In this document: positions 34,827 through 45,402 of the stretch, in pieces | Position numbering within the stretch: position 1 is the stretch's first letter | How the letters are laid out: every line of letters begins with the position of its first letter | Assembly: GCF_002252565.1 (NCBI RefSeq) | Contig: NZ_NPML01000003.1 | Span: 1-64,000 of the forward strand | Direction of reading: 5' to 3' | Length of the DNA stretch: 64,000 nt | From: Petroclostridium xylanilyticum | Lineage (GTDB): Bacteria; Bacillota; Clostridia; SK-Y3 | Notes under the pieces: model-generated | Seen by the model: only the letters and a program-made list of their open reading frames with translations | What the model was told of the DNA's origin: nothing | Databases searched by the model: none | Translations under genes and position numbers: made by a program

Positions 34827-36947
34827 ATGAAATGTGAGGCTGCTAAATTAACTGATGTATTTGGTTCTAATGTATTTAACGATGCTGTAATGAGAGAACG
34901 TCTTCCAAAAGCGACATATAAAGCTTTGAAAAAGACTATTGATGAAGGATTGCCTTTAGACCCTGCAGTTGCAGAAGTAGTAGCAAGTGCTATGAAAGAC
35001 TGGGCGATTGAAAAAGGTGCAACCCATTATACCCACTGGTTCCAACCGATGACAGGGGTGACCGCTGAGAAACATGACTCTTTCATATCTCCAACTGCTG
35101 AAGGTAAAGTGATAATGGAATTCTCCGGTAAAGAACTTATCAAAGGAGAGCCTGATGCGTCCTCTTTTCCATCCGGGGGATTAAGAGCAACTTTTGAAGC
35201 AAGAGGATATACTACCTGGGATTGTACTTCTCCTGCTTTCTTAAAAGAAGATGCGGCAGGCGTGACGCTTTGCATCCCTACTGCTTTCTGTTCCTATACT
35301 GGAGAAGCTTTGGATAAGAAAACACCTCTTTTACGTTCTATGGAAGCCTTATCAAAGCAAGCGCTTCGTGTTTTGAGATTATTTGGCAATACTACTGCAA
35401 CAAGGGTTATCAGTACTGTTGGGCCTGAACAGGAATATTTCCTTGTAGATAGAGAACTTTATAATAAAAGAAAAGACCTTGTATTCACCGGACGTACTTT
35501 ATTCGGTGCTAAGCCTCCAAAAGGTCAAGAATTGGAAGACCACTATTTTGGAACACTTAAGGAAAGAATTTCTGCTTTCATGAAAGAGTTAAATATCGAA
35601 CTCTGGAAACTGGGGGTATCTGCAAAAACTCAACACAACGAAGTTGCTCCCGCACAGCATGAAATCGCTCCTATTTTTTCCACTACCAATATTGCTACTG
35701 ATCATAACCAGTTGACGATGGAAATGTTAAAAAAGGTGGCGGCAAGACATGGACTAGCCTGCTTACTGCATGAAAAGCCATTTGCAGGAATTAATGGTTC
35801 GGGAAAACATAATAACTGGTCCATGAGCACTAATGATGGCCAGAACCTGTTGGATCCCGGTCATACCCCTCATGAGAATGCACAATTTCTTGTATTCCTT
35901 TGTGCCGTCATTAAAGCGATTGATGATTATGCTGAATTACTTAGAGTATCTGCTGCAAACCCGGGAAATGACCACAGATTGGGTGCAAATGAAGCGCCGC
36001 CGGCTATCATTTCCGTTTTCCTCGGTGAACAGTTGACAGATATATTAGAACAATTAGAAGTTGCAGGTACAGCAAAATCTTCTAAACAGGGCGGAGAATT
36101 AAAGATTGGTGTTTCTACACTTCCTGCATTGCCAAAAGATACTACTGACAGAAACAGGACATCCCCGTTTGCCTTTACCGGTAACAAATTTGAATTTAGA
36201 ATGGTGCCTTCTTCCGCTTCTATTTCCGGTCCAAACGTGGTACTCAATACGATAGTGGCGGAAACATTGTGTCAGATTGCAGACAGACTGGAAGGTGCCA
36301 GTGACTTTAACGCGGAAGTTCAAGCCCTCCTGAAAGAAATTGTTGTAAACCATAAGAGAGTTATTTTCAATGGTAATGGATATTCTGAAGAGTGGGTAGA
36401 AGAGGCAGAAAGAAGAGGACTGCCTAATATTAAATCTACTGTTGAAGCTATACCCTATTTAATTAGTGAGAAGTCAATAAAACTCTTTGAGAAACATAAG
36501 GTATTTAGCAGTACAGAATTGCATTCACGTTATGAAATACATTTAGAAAACTATATCAAGCAGATTAATATTGAAGCTTTGACCATGCTTGATATGGCGA
36601 AGCGACAGATATTACCTGCTGTGGTTAAGTACACAAATGAATTAGCTTCTTCCATAAATGCAGTTAAGGCTGCAGGAGTAGATGCTGATATAAGCGTTCA
36701 GGAAGAAATGCTGCGTGAAGTTTCTGCAACACTGGTATCTTTCAAAAAGAATATTGCAACGTTAGAAAAAGTTACTGCTGAAGCTGCAAATATGCACGGA
36801 GATACTTATAAACAGGCTTGCTTCTATAGAGATGAAGTGTTCGCTGCAATGGGCAGACTAAGAGTTGACGGCGATAAACTAGAAACTCTGGTGGATGCAG
36901 CGCTGTGGCCAATGCCAACATATGCCGAATTGCTGTTTTATGTATAA
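34827..36947 (+). CDS. glnN: Glutamine synthetase, type III
   Basis: A 706-residue type III enzyme that makes glutamine from glutamate and ammonia with ATP. It is clearly longer than type I (~450). Conserved blocks include [26 protein letters not shown] with active-site glutamate, [32 protein letters not shown] and [14 protein letters not shown] long helical C-terminus (about 560-706) is typical of this group. The ATG at 34827 follows GAAAGGGGTAAAACCAACT. It is flanked by terminators and is probably monocistronic. Confidence 0.96.
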   Translation: MKCEAAKLTDVFGSNVFNDAVMRERLPKATYKALKKTIDEGLPLDPAVAEVVASAMKDWAIEKGATHYTHWFQPMTGVTAEKHDSFISPTAEGKVIMEFSGKELIKGEPDASSFPSGGLRATFEARGYTTWDCTSPAFLKEDAAGVTLCIPTAFCSYTGEALDKKTPLLRSMEALSKQALRVLRLFGNTTATRVISTVGPEQEYFLVDRELYNKRKDLVFTGRTLFGAKPPKGQELEDHYFGTLKERISAFMKELNIELWKLGVSAKTQHNEVAPAQHEIAPIFSTTNIATDHNQLTMEMLKKVAARHGLACLLHEKPFAGINGSGKHNNWSMSTNDGQNLLDPGHTPHENAQFLVFLCAVIKAIDDYAELLRVSAANPGNDHRLGANEAPPAIISVFLGEQLTDILEQLEVAGTAKSSKQGGELKIGVSTLPALPKDTTDRNRTSPFAFTGNKFEFRMVPSSASISGPNVVLNTIVAETLCQIADRLEGASDFNAEVQALLKEIVVNHKRVIFNGNGYSEEWVEEAERRGLPNIKSTVEAIPYLISEKSIKLFEKHKVFSSTELHSRYEIHLENYIKQINIEALTMLDMAKRQILPAVVKYTNELASSINAVKAAGVDADISVQEEMLREVSATLVSFKKNIATLEKVTAEAANMHGDTYKQACFYRDEVFAAMGRLRVDGDKLETLVDAALWPMPTYAELLFYV

Positions 36948-36970
36948 TGGGAAAGGGATTATCATAAAAA

Positions 36971-37004
36971 AAGTAGAGTATGAAATTTCATACTCTACTT
37001 TTTT
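36971..37004. terminator. Terminator of glnN
   Basis: AAGTAGAGTATGAAA pairs perfectly with TTTCATACTCTACTT, followed by TTTT. Confidence 0.92.
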
Positions 37005-37194
37005 GTTGCCTATTTAAAGAAATAGCTTGCGCAAAAAACTATGGAACAATGCGCTTTTGTCCTTATGATAATATTATTTTTTATCAAAGAATGTCGAAAA
37101 AAGTCTTTTACCAATGTAAAATTTATGTTAAAATTATTAACTGGGTGTTAATAAAAAGTTATGAAATTGTAAAAATGTTTTCAGGGGGTTATTT

Positions 37195-38955
37195 ATGAGT
37201 ATTACTGATTTTCTTACTCTGTTCGGGGGATTGGGCCTATTCCTGTACGGCATGAAGATTATGGGGGATGGTCTGGAACAAGCTGCCGGAGAAAAAATGC
37301 AGAAAATTATTGAAGCCATGACCAGCAATATTTTTAAAGGAGTGCTTGTGGGTACGTTGGTAACAGGACTTATTCAGAGCAGCAGTGCTACTACCGTTAT
37401 GGTGGTCGGTTTTGTAAATGCAGGCGTAATGAAGCTGACCCAGGCAGTTGGAGTAATAATGGGTGCTAATATCGGAACAACTGTTACTGCGCAGATTATA
37501 AGATTAGGGGATATCAGCGCAAACGCATGGTATTTTATATTACTTAAGCCTAAGACACTTGCTCCGCTGGCAATTGCAGTAGGCGTAGCGCTTGTCATGT
37601 TCAGTAAGAAAAAGAAGCTGAATAATATAGGTACCATACTGGCCGGATTTGGTATTTTGTTTATAGGAATGGGCACGATGGAAAGTGCTGTTCATTCATT
37701 AAGGGATTTACCGCAATTTAAGCAGGCATTTACAGCTTTTCGCAATCCTATTGTGGGTGTCCTGGTAGGTGCCGGCGTAACGGCCATTATACAAAGCAGC
37801 AGTGCTTCGGTTGGTATTCTTCAGGCAGTAGCTTCTACCGGACTGGTAACTTTTTCATCGGCAGTACCTATTATTTTAGGACAGAATATTGGGACATGCG
37901 TTACAGCATTATTGTCCAGTATTGGAGCAAATAAGAATGCCAAAAAAGCAGCGATGATTCACCTGTTTTTCAATATTATCGGCACAATTATATTTTTAAT
38001 TGGAATTTATGCATATCAAAGCATTATAGGTTTTTCTTTTTGGAATCATTCTATTAATCGTGGAGTTATCGCAGATTTCCATACCTTATTTAATATTATC
38101 AATACCCTATTGCTTCTTCCGTTTTCTGGAATATTGGTTAAGCTAGCCCATCTTACAGTAAGGGGTAAAGAAGAAGCTAAAACACAGCAATACCTGGATG
38201 AAAGATTTCTTACTACTCCATCGGTAGCTGTATCTCAAACAGTAAAAGAAGTAACACGTATGGGGAAAGTAGCACAACAAAATGTTTTATTAAGCATGGA
38301 TTCCATTCTTAATAAAAGTACAAGTTCTATAGGAACAATAGAAGAAAATGAGAATATTATTGATGAAATGGAATCAAATATTACACAATACCTTATAAAG
38401 ATAGCGGACGAGCCTTTAAGTAAAGAAGAAAATAAAGTTGTATCCGGATTGTTTCATGTTATTACCGATATAGAAAGAATTGGGGACCATGCTACTAACC
38501 TGGCTGAAATTACTTCTTATATTGTTCAGGAAGAAATTGAATTTTCTGATCTTGCAAAACATGAACTAACGGTAATTACTGATGCAGTTAAAGAAATTAT
38601 GGATTTAGCTATAAAAGCTTATGAAAATCAGGATATAGAACTGGCGAAGAAGATTCAGCCATGTGAAGATATCATCGATTTGCTTAAAGAGACACTGCGG
38701 ATTAGACATATTGACCGATTGGCGCAGCAAAAATGTAATCTTAAAGCTGGTGTAATATTCCTGGATATCGTAAATAACCTGGAACGAATTGCCGACCATT
38801 GTTCCAATATTGGCATATCTGTCGAACAGCTGCGTTCTCCCGAAGCTGATTTTGATCCTCACCAGTATTTGAAGCATGTTCATCAGAATAAGACGAAAGA
38901 ATATCAGCAAATGTATGCAGAATATGAGAAAAAGTATAGTATTGACATGGCGTGA
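37195..38955 (+). CDS. Na+/phosphate cotransporter with PhoU-like domain
   Basis: A 586-residue membrane transporter of the NptA/YjbB (PNaS) family. Two inverted Na/Pi repeats each carry the QSSSA motif: GLIQSSSATTVMVVGFVNAG (about 60-79) and IQSSSASVGILQAVASTG (about 199-216). About eight or nine membrane segments lie before residue 315. The cytoplasmic C-terminus (about 340-560) is a helical PhoU-like domain (HVITDIERIGDHATNLAEI, NNLERIADHCSNIG). It imports phosphate with sodium. The ATG at 37195 follows CAGGGGGTTATTT. It is a single-gene unit between terminators. Confidence 0.92.
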   Translation: MSITDFLTLFGGLGLFLYGMKIMGDGLEQAAGEKMQKIIEAMTSNIFKGVLVGTLVTGLIQSSSATTVMVVGFVNAGVMKLTQAVGVIMGANIGTTVTAQIIRLGDISANAWYFILLKPKTLAPLAIAVGVALVMFSKKKKLNNIGTILAGFGILFIGMGTMESAVHSLRDLPQFKQAFTAFRNPIVGVLVGAGVTAIIQSSSASVGILQAVASTGLVTFSSAVPIILGQNIGTCVTALLSSIGANKNAKKAAMIHLFFNIIGTIIFLIGIYAYQSIIGFSFWNHSINRGVIADFHTLFNIINTLLLLPFSGILVKLAHLTVRGKEEAKTQQYLDERFLTTPSVAVSQTVKEVTRMGKVAQQNVLLSMDSILNKSTSSIGTIEENENIIDEMESNITQYLIKIADEPLSKEENKVVSGLFHVITDIERIGDHATNLAEITSYIVQEEIEFSDLAKHELTVITDAVKEIMDLAIKAYENQDIELAKKIQPCEDIIDLLKETLRIRHIDRLAQQKCNLKAGVIFLDIVNNLERIADHCSNIGISVEQLRSPEADFDPHQYLKHVHQNKTKEYQQMYAEYEKKYSIDMA

Positions 38956-38970
38956 TATAAATAGCATTAA

Positions 38971-39005
38971 AACCTTCGATAGCGTTTACTATCGGAGGTT
39001 TTTTA
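38971..39005 (+). terminator. Terminator of the Na/phosphate cotransporter gene
   Basis: AACCTTCGATAG (38971-38982) pairs with CTATCGGAGGTT (38989-39000), followed by TTTTAA. Confidence 0.92.
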
Positions 39006-39159
39006 ATACCTAAATATAATTTTTAGGCAGTAGAAGGAAATAATAAAAAAATGCAGAAATAATAAGGAAGTATAAACTTATATCAGGCAGAAGCTATAGA
39101 TAATTAAGATTTTTTCGGAAACTTAAGATGCATGATTATGACTTAGAAGGAGAGATAAT

Positions 39160-40341
39160 ATGGCTCAAATAGAATTGATAGCGCCTACACTTTTTGGATT
39201 GGAAGCACTTACAGCAAAGGAAGTAAGGGACTTGGGTTATGAAACAATATCAGTGGAAGATGGCCGTGTTACATTCCGTGGAGATGAATATGCTATCTGC
39301 AGGGCAAATCTCTGGCTGCGCACTGCTGAGCGTGTATTAGTTAAACTGGGTGAATTTGAAGCAACTACCTACGATGAGCTTTTTGAAAAAACTAAAGCGC
39401 TTCCGTGGTTTGATTGGATTCCAGAGGATGCAGAATTTCCTGTTAAGGGATATTCTTTGAAATCAAAGCTTTTTAGTGTCCCTGATTGCCAATCTATTAT
39501 AAAGAAAGCAGTGGTAGAGAAATTAAAGCAAAAATATAATCAAACATGGTTTGAAGAAAAAGGCCCGCGTTATCAGATACAATTTTCATTATTTAAAGAC
39601 AAGGCTACCCTGATGATAGATACCAGCGGAGAAGGGCTTCATAAGCGCGGATACAGGGAAAATGCGAATGAAGCACCCTTGAGGGAAACATTAGCTGCTG
39701 CAATGGTAATGTTAAGTGTATGGAAGCCGGGTAAAGCATTTATTGATCCCTTTTGCGGTTCGGGTACAATTCCTATTGAAGCAGCTTTAATCGGAGCAAA
39801 TATTGCTCCAGGGTTAGAAAGAGAATTTGTTTCCCAAAATTGGGATAGGGTACCTAAGGATTTATGGTGGAAAGCGAGAAAGGAAGCTCATGAACAAATA
39901 AAGAATAATGCAGATTTTCATATTTACGGGTCAGATATTGACCCCAAAGCCGCTGCCTTATCAAAGGAAAATGCCTCATTAGCCGGGGTGGAGGAGTACA
40001 TAACCATCAAGCAACTCCCTGTAGCTGAAATACAATCGCAGGAGGAATATGGGTGTATTATTTGCAATCCTCCCTATGGTGAGCGGTTGGGAGAAATTAA
40101 AGAGATAGAAAAACTTTATAGGCAAATGGGACAGGTGTTTAAAAAATTTGACACATGGTCTTATTATATTCTTACATCCCATGAGAAATTTGAGGACCAT
40201 TTTGGGAAAAAAGCCGATAAGAAAAGAAAGTTATACAACGGCATGCTAAAGTGCGATCTTTACCAGTATTTTGGACCAAAACCACCCAAAACCAGTGCAG
40301 AATTGAGAATGCAAAATGCAGAAAATTTAACAATTCTCTAA
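39160..40341 (+). CDS. THUMP-domain RNA methyltransferase (RlmL/YpsC type)
   Basis: A 393-residue SAM-dependent methyltransferase acting on RNA, most likely making m2G in 23S rRNA by family resemblance. The N-terminal THUMP RNA-binding domain (about 45-165) is followed by the Rossmann methyltransferase domain with the SAM loop FIDPFCGSGTIPIEAAL (about 198-214) and the catalytic CNPPYGERL (about 306-314). It is the short YpsC form, without the second RlmK half of E. coli RlmL. The ATG at 39160 follows GAAGGAGAGATAAT. Confidence 0.88.
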   Translation: MAQIELIAPTLFGLEALTAKEVRDLGYETISVEDGRVTFRGDEYAICRANLWLRTAERVLVKLGEFEATTYDELFEKTKALPWFDWIPEDAEFPVKGYSLKSKLFSVPDCQSIIKKAVVEKLKQKYNQTWFEEKGPRYQIQFSLFKDKATLMIDTSGEGLHKRGYRENANEAPLRETLAAAMVMLSVWKPGKAFIDPFCGSGTIPIEAALIGANIAPGLEREFVSQNWDRVPKDLWWKARKEAHEQIKNNADFHIYGSDIDPKAAALSKENASLAGVEEYITIKQLPVAEIQSQEEYGCIICNPPYGERLGEIKEIEKLYRQMGQVFKKFDTWSYYILTSHEKFEDHFGKKADKKRKLYNGMLKCDLYQYFGPKPPKTSAELRMQNAENLTIL

Positions 40342-40436
40342 TATTTTCTTAACTATCTATCCAGAAGTAATTATGATGCACTTAGCGAGTAGCCGATTTA
40401 TAACGGAATAGATGTAATAATAAAATACATAACAAA

Positions 40437-40468
40437 AGCGGTACAGTAAAAAATGTACCGCTCTTTTT
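40437..40468. terminator. Terminator shared by converging genes
   Basis: AGCGGTACA (40437-40445) pairs with TGTACCGCT (40454-40462), followed by CTTTTTCT. A-rich DNA on the left suits the opposite strand too, between the methyltransferase and the acyl-CoA synthetase. Confidence 0.88.
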
Positions 40469-42127
40469 CTATTTGTTTTTATCTCTTTCCCTTAACTCAA
40501 CCCTGCGTATTTTTCCACTGATTGTTTTAGGAAGTTCATTGACAAATTCAATGATTCTCGGATATTTATAAGGTGCAGTTACCTTTTTGACGTGTTCCTG
40601 TAGTTCTACCTTTAAATCATCCGATGGAGTATATCCTTTTGCCAGCACAATTGTAGCCTTAACGACCTGCCCTCTTATAGGATCAGGAACCGCTGTAATA
40701 GCAGTTTCTAAAACTGCAGGATGTTCCAGCAAAGCGCTTTCCACTTCAAAAGGTCCTATCCTGTAGCCCGAGCTCTTAATGACATCATCGGCCCGGCCTA
40801 CAAACCAATAATAACCATCTTCATCCCGCCATGCCATATCGCCGGTATAATAAACACCGTCGTACCACACTTTTTCTGTTCTCTCTTTATCACGATAATA
40901 CCCATCAAACATCCCTACAGGCTTACTTTTATCTGTACGTATAACAATTTGTCCTTCCTCCCCTACATCACAGGAATTACCATCTTCATCCACCAGATCA
41001 ATATTGTACCCTGGAGACGGTTTTCCCATTGAACCCGGACGAGGTTCCATCCAGGGGTAAGTGGCAATGGCAACGGTACATTCGGTCTGGCCAAAGCCTT
41101 CCATAAGCTTAATTCCTGTTGCTTTTAAAAATTGATTGTAGATTTCAGGATTTAACGGTTCACCGGCAATAACGCAGTATTTTAAACTTTTTAAATTATA
41201 TTTTGTTAAATCCTCTTTAATGAGGAATCTATAAATAGTAGGAGGCGCACAAAATGTAGTAATCTGATATTTTTCAAGTACTTCTAAAAGGTTTTTGGGA
41301 ATAAATTTGTCATAGTCATATACAAAAACTGCACTTCCGCAAATCCATTGCCCATAAATTTTACCCCATACGGCCTTTGCCCAACCGGTGTCTGCTACTG
41401 TAAAATGGAGCCCGTCCTCCTGCACATTTTGCCAGTATTTTGCCGTAAGAATATGGCCTAATGGGTATGTAAAATTGTGTTGAACCATTTTAGGATGCCC
41501 TGTTGTTCCGGATGTAAAATAAAGAAGCGAGATATCTTCATTGGTAGTCATATCTTTGCCGGTGGGTTTAACGAAATTTTCATCCGCTTTTTCAATTTCG
41601 CTATTGAAATCATACCATCCTTCACGATTTCCTCCTACCATTACCTTATAAAGCAAAGAGGGAGACTCTTTCTGTGCTTCTTCAATATGCTGCACCACTT
41701 CGACTTCAGCTACAGAAACAATCATTTTTACATCAGCAGCGTTATTCCTGTAAATAAAGTCTTTCGTCGTAAGCAGGTGGGTAGCCGGAATACAAATAGC
41801 ACCAATTTTATGAAGGGCGAGAATACAAAACCAGAATTCATAGCGCCTTTTTAAAACAAGCATGACGGGATCGCCTTTTTTAATACCTACAGACTTGAAA
41901 AAGTTTGCAGTTTTATCGCTGTAATATTTTAACTGGGAAAAAGTAAAGTTAATATTTTCACCGGAATCATTACACCATACCAGCGCAATTTTATCTGGCG
42001 AGTTAACTGCCAGTTCATCTACAACATCATAAGCAAAATTAAAGTTGTCCGGAACATTTATTTTAAAGTTTTGTACAAAATCTTCATACGAACTAAAATT
42101 TTGTTTATTAACGAATTTTTCCAACAT
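40469..42127 (-). CDS. AMP-forming acyl-CoA synthetase
   Basis: A 552-residue ANL-superfamily ligase that activates a carboxylic acid through an acyl-AMP to acyl-CoA. Motifs in order: the P-loop [14 protein letters not shown] (about 205-218), [11 protein letters not shown] (about 345), [20 protein letters not shown] (about 427-446), [15 protein letters not shown], and the C-terminal catalytic lysine in [13 protein letters not shown]. It resembles the acetate/medium-chain acyl-CoA synthetases of Clostridia; chain length cannot be told. The ATG at 42127 lies behind GTGTGAGGTATTTACG. The XRE-cupin regulator lies 29 bp upstream on the same strand. Confidence 0.88.
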   Translation of the reverse strand: MLEKFVNKQNFSSYEDFVQNFKINVPDNFNFAYDVVDELAVNSPDKIALVWCNDSGENINFTFSQLKYYSDKTANFFKSVGIKKGDPVMLVLKRRYEFWFCILALHKIGAICIPATHLLTTKDFIYRNNAADVKMIVSVAEVEVVQHIEEAQKESPSLLYKVMVGGNREGWYDFNSEIEKADENFVKPTGKDMTTNEDISLLYFTSGTTGHPKMVQHNFTYPLGHILTAKYWQNVQEDGLHFTVADTGWAKAVWGKIYGQWICGSAVFVYDYDKFIPKNLLEVLEKYQITTFCAPPTIYRFLIKEDLTKYNLKSLKYCVIAGEPLNPEIYNQFLKATGIKLMEGFGQTECTVAIATYPWMEPRPGSMGKPSPGYNIDLVDEDGNSCDVGEEGQIVIRTDKSKPVGMFDGYYRDKERTEKVWYDGVYYTGDMAWRDEDGYYWFVGRADDVIKSSGYRIGPFEVESALLEHPAVLETAITAVPDPIRGQVVKATIVLAKGYTPSDDLKVELQEHVKKVTAPYKYPRIIEFVNELPKTISGKIRRVELRERDKNK

Positions 42128-42156
42128 CGTAAATACCTCACACCTTTTACTTATAA

Positions 42157-42711
42157 TTATATAATCATTGCTAAAAATTTAGCCGGTTTGCCATTCATTG
42201 CTTTCATGCCGTGCTTGTAATTTGAATCGAAATAGAGAGAATCCCCTTCATTTAAAATGATTTCATGATTATGGATAACTACTTTTAGGGTACCTTCGAC
42301 AACATAATTGAATTCCTGGCCGGGATGCGTGTTAAAATCAATAGGAGCATCTGCTGGCAGAGGGTCTACTGTTACTAAAAACGGCTCAGCTTTTTTATGT
42401 ACAAAATTATAGGCCAGACTTTGATATTTATATTGTTTTCTTCTCTCTACGCTTAATCCTTTATCCTTTCTTACCAGAGAATAAATGTGAAGCCTTGGTC
42501 CTTCTCCTGTTAAAATGGCGGTTAATTCAACATTAAATTTATTTGCAACTTCATAAAGGAAACTCACGGGAATATCGACGTTACCACTTTCATATTGTTC
42601 ATACAGCTCTTTAGAAATTTTAAACTCTTCTGCCAAATCTTCTACTGATATACCTGCAATTTCACGTAATTCTCTAATCCTTTGAGCGATTTGTCTAATT
42701 TGTTCTGGCAT
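42157..42711 (-). CDS. XRE-family regulator with cupin domain
   Basis: A 184-residue regulator. The N-terminal helix-turn-helix (about 5-60; [20 protein letters not shown]) binds DNA, and the C-terminal cupin (about 110-184; [20 protein letters not shown], then [16 protein letters not shown]) probably senses a small molecule or metal. The ATG at 42711 lies 12 bp after AAAGGAG; an in-frame GTG at 42723 overlaps that site and is rejected. It is first in a two-gene unit with the acyl-CoA synthetase, which it likely controls. The region upstream (42724-42936) holds no gene and should contain promoters in both directions. Confidence 0.87.
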   Translation of the reverse strand: MPEQIRQIAQRIRELREIAGISVEDLAEEFKISKELYEQYESGNVDIPVSFLYEVANKFNVELTAILTGEGPRLHIYSLVRKDKGLSVERRKQYKYQSLAYNFVHKKAEPFLVTVDPLPADAPIDFNTHPGQEFNYVVEGTLKVVIHNHEIILNEGDSLYFDSNYKHGMKAMNGKPAKFLAMII

Positions 42712-42936
42712 TATAAAAAACACTCCTTTCCAAAGAAAATAGATTTGTTATCAATATTATCAAAAAAATATTTTAAAATAAACTTGGTTTGGTTAAAAAA
42801 GCATGAAAAGCAACAAAAATAATCATTTAAAGCAAAATACATTCATATTTTAGCAGTAGTATATTTATTTTTTTGCTTAAAAAGTAGAATTTATGGGTAT
42901 TTAATAATCAACAAAAAATGATAGGAGGAAATGAAA

Positions 42937-43254
42937 ATGTTATGTAAAGATTTGAAGGTAGTCAACTTAAACATCACCGAGGATTATTATGAGTATAAGG
43001 GACTTTTTAGGCTTTGTTCAGGAGAAAAGTGCTTGGACATTGACTTGATGGACCTGGATAATGACAATAAACTTAAGGAAATCAAGTCCAATTTCAATTT
43101 GAAAGATGACATCTCCGACATTAAAACAATACTCATGGAAAAAATTATGGAAGCAACAAAAATTGAATCAAGAATTGTTGAGGGCAAGGATTACAATGAA
43201 AATGAAAACGATAAGAAAACAGAACGAAAAATAAGTTCTATGGATATGGCATAA
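42937..43254 (+). CDS. Small acidic protein of unknown function
   Basis: A 105-residue soluble protein rich in Asp, Glu, Lys and Asn, with no membrane segment or known motif. An AGGAGG site at 42923-42928 is 8 bp from the ATG at 42937 but only 2 bp from the in-frame ATG at 42931, so 42937 is preferred. The C-terminus is highly charged and likely disordered. The next small gene begins 68 bp downstream with its own ribosome site. I do not recognise a family. Confidence 0.65.
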   Translation: MLCKDLKVVNLNITEDYYEYKGLFRLCSGEKCLDIDLMDLDNDNKLKEIKSNFNLKDDISDIKTILMEKIMEATKIESRIVEGKDYNENENDKKTERKISSMDMA

Positions 43255-43322
43255 TGCTGGACGTTAAGCATTATAAGTTGTATAATGATATTATCATGTT
43301 ATATACAGAAAGGATGGTATAG

Positions 43323-43556
43323 ATGAAGGTTAAAAATATTACTGATGTAAACAAATTTTTTGAGGTACTGGATAAGTGTCATGGCAAGGTTGAGCTTATT
43401 ACATCTGAAGGGGACAGGTTGAACCTAAAATCTAAACTTTGTCAATATATTATGCTTACAAAGATGTTCGCTGAAGCAAAAATTGATGAGATTGAAATTA
43501 TCGCCTATGAACCGGAAGATACACAAAGATTGCTGGAATACTTGATAAGAGGTTAG
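43323..43556 (+). CDS. Small protein of unknown function
   Basis: A 77-residue soluble protein with alternating strand and helix character (KNITDVNKFFEVLDKCHGKV, EIEIIAYEPEDTQRLLEYL). Its size suggests a single compact domain. The ATG at 43323 follows GAAAGGATGGTATAG, and a strong terminator lies 17 bp after the stop. No family is recognised. Confidence 0.65.
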   Translation: MKVKNITDVNKFFEVLDKCHGKVELITSEGDRLNLKSKLCQYIMLTKMFAEAKIDEIEIIAYEPEDTQRLLEYLIRG

Positions 43557-43573
43557 TTGGAATTTTAAATAAT

Positions 43574-43605
43574 AAAAAGCCGTGGATTTGTTTCCACGGC
43601 TTTTA
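43574..43605. terminator. Hairpin terminator
   Basis: AAAAGCCGTGGA pairs with TCCACGGCTTTT around TTTGTT, with T/A-rich flanks. It serves the gene at 43556 and perhaps the minus-strand gene at 43684. Confidence 0.9.
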
Positions 43606-43683
43606 TGCAATAAATTACAGATGAACTCTGTTAATTTGTATATAAAAATTATGTGTACGGTATGCATATCTTACATGAAATTT

Positions 43684-43836
43684 CTAAAATAGTGCAGGAG
43701 CAAAATTTTTAAGCAATGCTACACAAATTGCTACCACTGCAAGGAATATAACTATTTTAAAAACAAATTTAAGCGCTTTTGATATTAAACTTAGCACCAC
43801 CAAAGCAATGACAGCTGCGATAACATATCCGGTCAT
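43684..43836 (-). CDS. Small membrane protein (50 residues)
   Basis: ATG at 43836, behind CGAGGTGTTTTT, opens a 50-codon frame ending in TAG at 43684-43686. Two hydrophobic stretches (about 4-18, VIAAVIALVVLSLIS; about 26-42, FKIVIFLAVVAICVALL) are joined by a short Lys-containing loop, giving a likely two-pass membrane peptide. No family is recognised. The clean ribosome site and membrane pattern argue that it is real. Confidence 0.55.
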   Translation of the reverse strand: MTGYVIAAVIALVVLSLISKALKFVFKIVIFLAVVAICVALLKNFAPALF

Positions 43837-43897
43837 AAAAACACCTCGCATATTTTTTTAATAAACTGTTCACAATATATTATATAGGAGGGACGTA

Positions 43898-44107
43898 ATG
43901 GATACAATTACTAATCTAATAAATATTGTGAAAAATGACAAACGAAATAACTTTGATTTACACGATAATATTAAACATATCATCTATTATTTAAAAGAAT
44001 ATTCAAAACAAGAAACAAATAGTACAATTACTTTGGCTGAACTTACTCAACTTTTTAATATTTTAGAGGAACAGTCCGATAAAAGTTCAGGGCCGTTTTA
44101 CAGCTAG
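43898..44107 (+). CDS. Small protein of unknown function preceding the SulP relic
   Basis: A 69-residue polar, helical protein (MDTITNLINIVKNDKRNN..., LAELTQLFNILEEQSD). The ATG at 43898 follows ATAGGAGGGACGTA. Its TAG stop is followed, in the same frame, by SulP-transporter sequence, so the 3' neighbour has been truncated up to this point. It cannot be told whether this protein's own end is original. No family is recognised. Confidence 0.6.
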   Translation: MDTITNLINIVKNDKRNNFDLHDNIKHIIYYLKEYSKQETNSTITLAELTQLFNILEEQSDKSSGPFYS

Positions 44108-45325
44108 AGTAATGATTTTATAACGATCTATTGGTTTATTCCTAAACCTGTCGTGATAGGTTTTACAAATGGAATAGGTATACTCATATTCTTAAAACAA
44201 ATAAGTGATTTTAAAAACTCTCCCATTATTGCTCTAATTGTAATAGGAATTATGCTGCTACTTCCTAGAATAACAACATTGATACCTGCGTCCTTAGTCG
44301 GGCTGATTATTGCAACTCCTATTTCACTTCACTTTTTTCCTGATATAGCTCGCATAGGTCAAATACCGTCAGGATTTCCAAAGTTACATATACCGCAATT
44401 TGCAGGATTGGACTTTGCAGTAATTATTCCGAGTGCAATTACATTGTGTATGCTTGCGAGTATAGAATCTTTATTATCTGCTATTATAGTAGATGATATG
44501 ACTGACTCAAAAAGTGATAGCAATCAAGAGCTGGTAGGGCAGGGAATAGGCAATTTTATTGCACCATTTTTTGGAGGGTTGATGGGTACAGGAGCAATTG
44601 TGCGTTCTGCCGTTAATGTTAATAATGGAGGACGAACGAAGCTTTCAGGTATACTTCATGGGATTCTTATACTTATTGTTACCCTGCAGTTTGGGTGGCT
44701 TGCAGCAATGATTCCTAAAGCTGCACTTGCAGGAATTTTGATGATAACGGCTATCAAAATGATTGAGTTTGAAAGTCTAAAAACAATTAAAAATGTACCG
44801 AAATCCGATGCTGCAGTAATGATTATTACCATGGTATTAACGGTTGCAATAGATTTAACTGTAGCTGTTGCAGTTGGATTGGTACTTTCTATGGTGTTAT
44901 TTACATATAAGATGAGTAAGACGGGATTGGAAAAATCAAATATTATGAGGACTGGGCCTTTTGAACGAATTATGGTTTATACTGTACCAGGACCGTTATT
45001 TTTTGGATCGATAGATAATATATTGGAAACTATTGAAAATTGCAGGAGTAAAGTAGTTATTTTAAATATGTCGCGTGTTCCTGTAATTGATGAAACGGCT
45101 GCAACTGCTCTATTAAAATATCATTCCAGGATTGTTAAAGAAGGAAGATATTTGCTTATTACGCGCTTACAGAAAAAACCTCATAATGTATTAATGAAAA
45201 TGTATGGAGAGAAAATTAATGAAAAAAATATTTTGTTTGATAATATTGAAAAAGCAAGGGATTATGCATATGAATTACTGGAAAGAAATATGGAGTTGGA
45301 AATACAGCCGTTGAGTGTAAATTGA
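44108..45325 (+). pseudogene. 5'-truncated SulP-family anion transporter
   Basis: In the same frame as the preceding 69-codon gene, and right after its stop, the sequence reads FITIYWFIPKPVVIGFTNGIG and continues as a SulP permease to a C-terminal STAS domain (about the last 105 residues; VVILNMSRVPVIDETAATAL). Full members have about 480-560 residues; here the first 100-150, with the early membrane helices, are missing. A GTG at 44153 is available but has no ribosome site. It would have moved sulfate, bicarbonate or another anion. The loss of several helices makes function unlikely. Confidence 0.8.
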
Positions 45326-45402
45326 AATATTTTCATTGAATGATTTGCTCTTTATGTATAACAATAAAAAAAGACTCACTAAATTATTGGAGTGATTATT
45401 CA

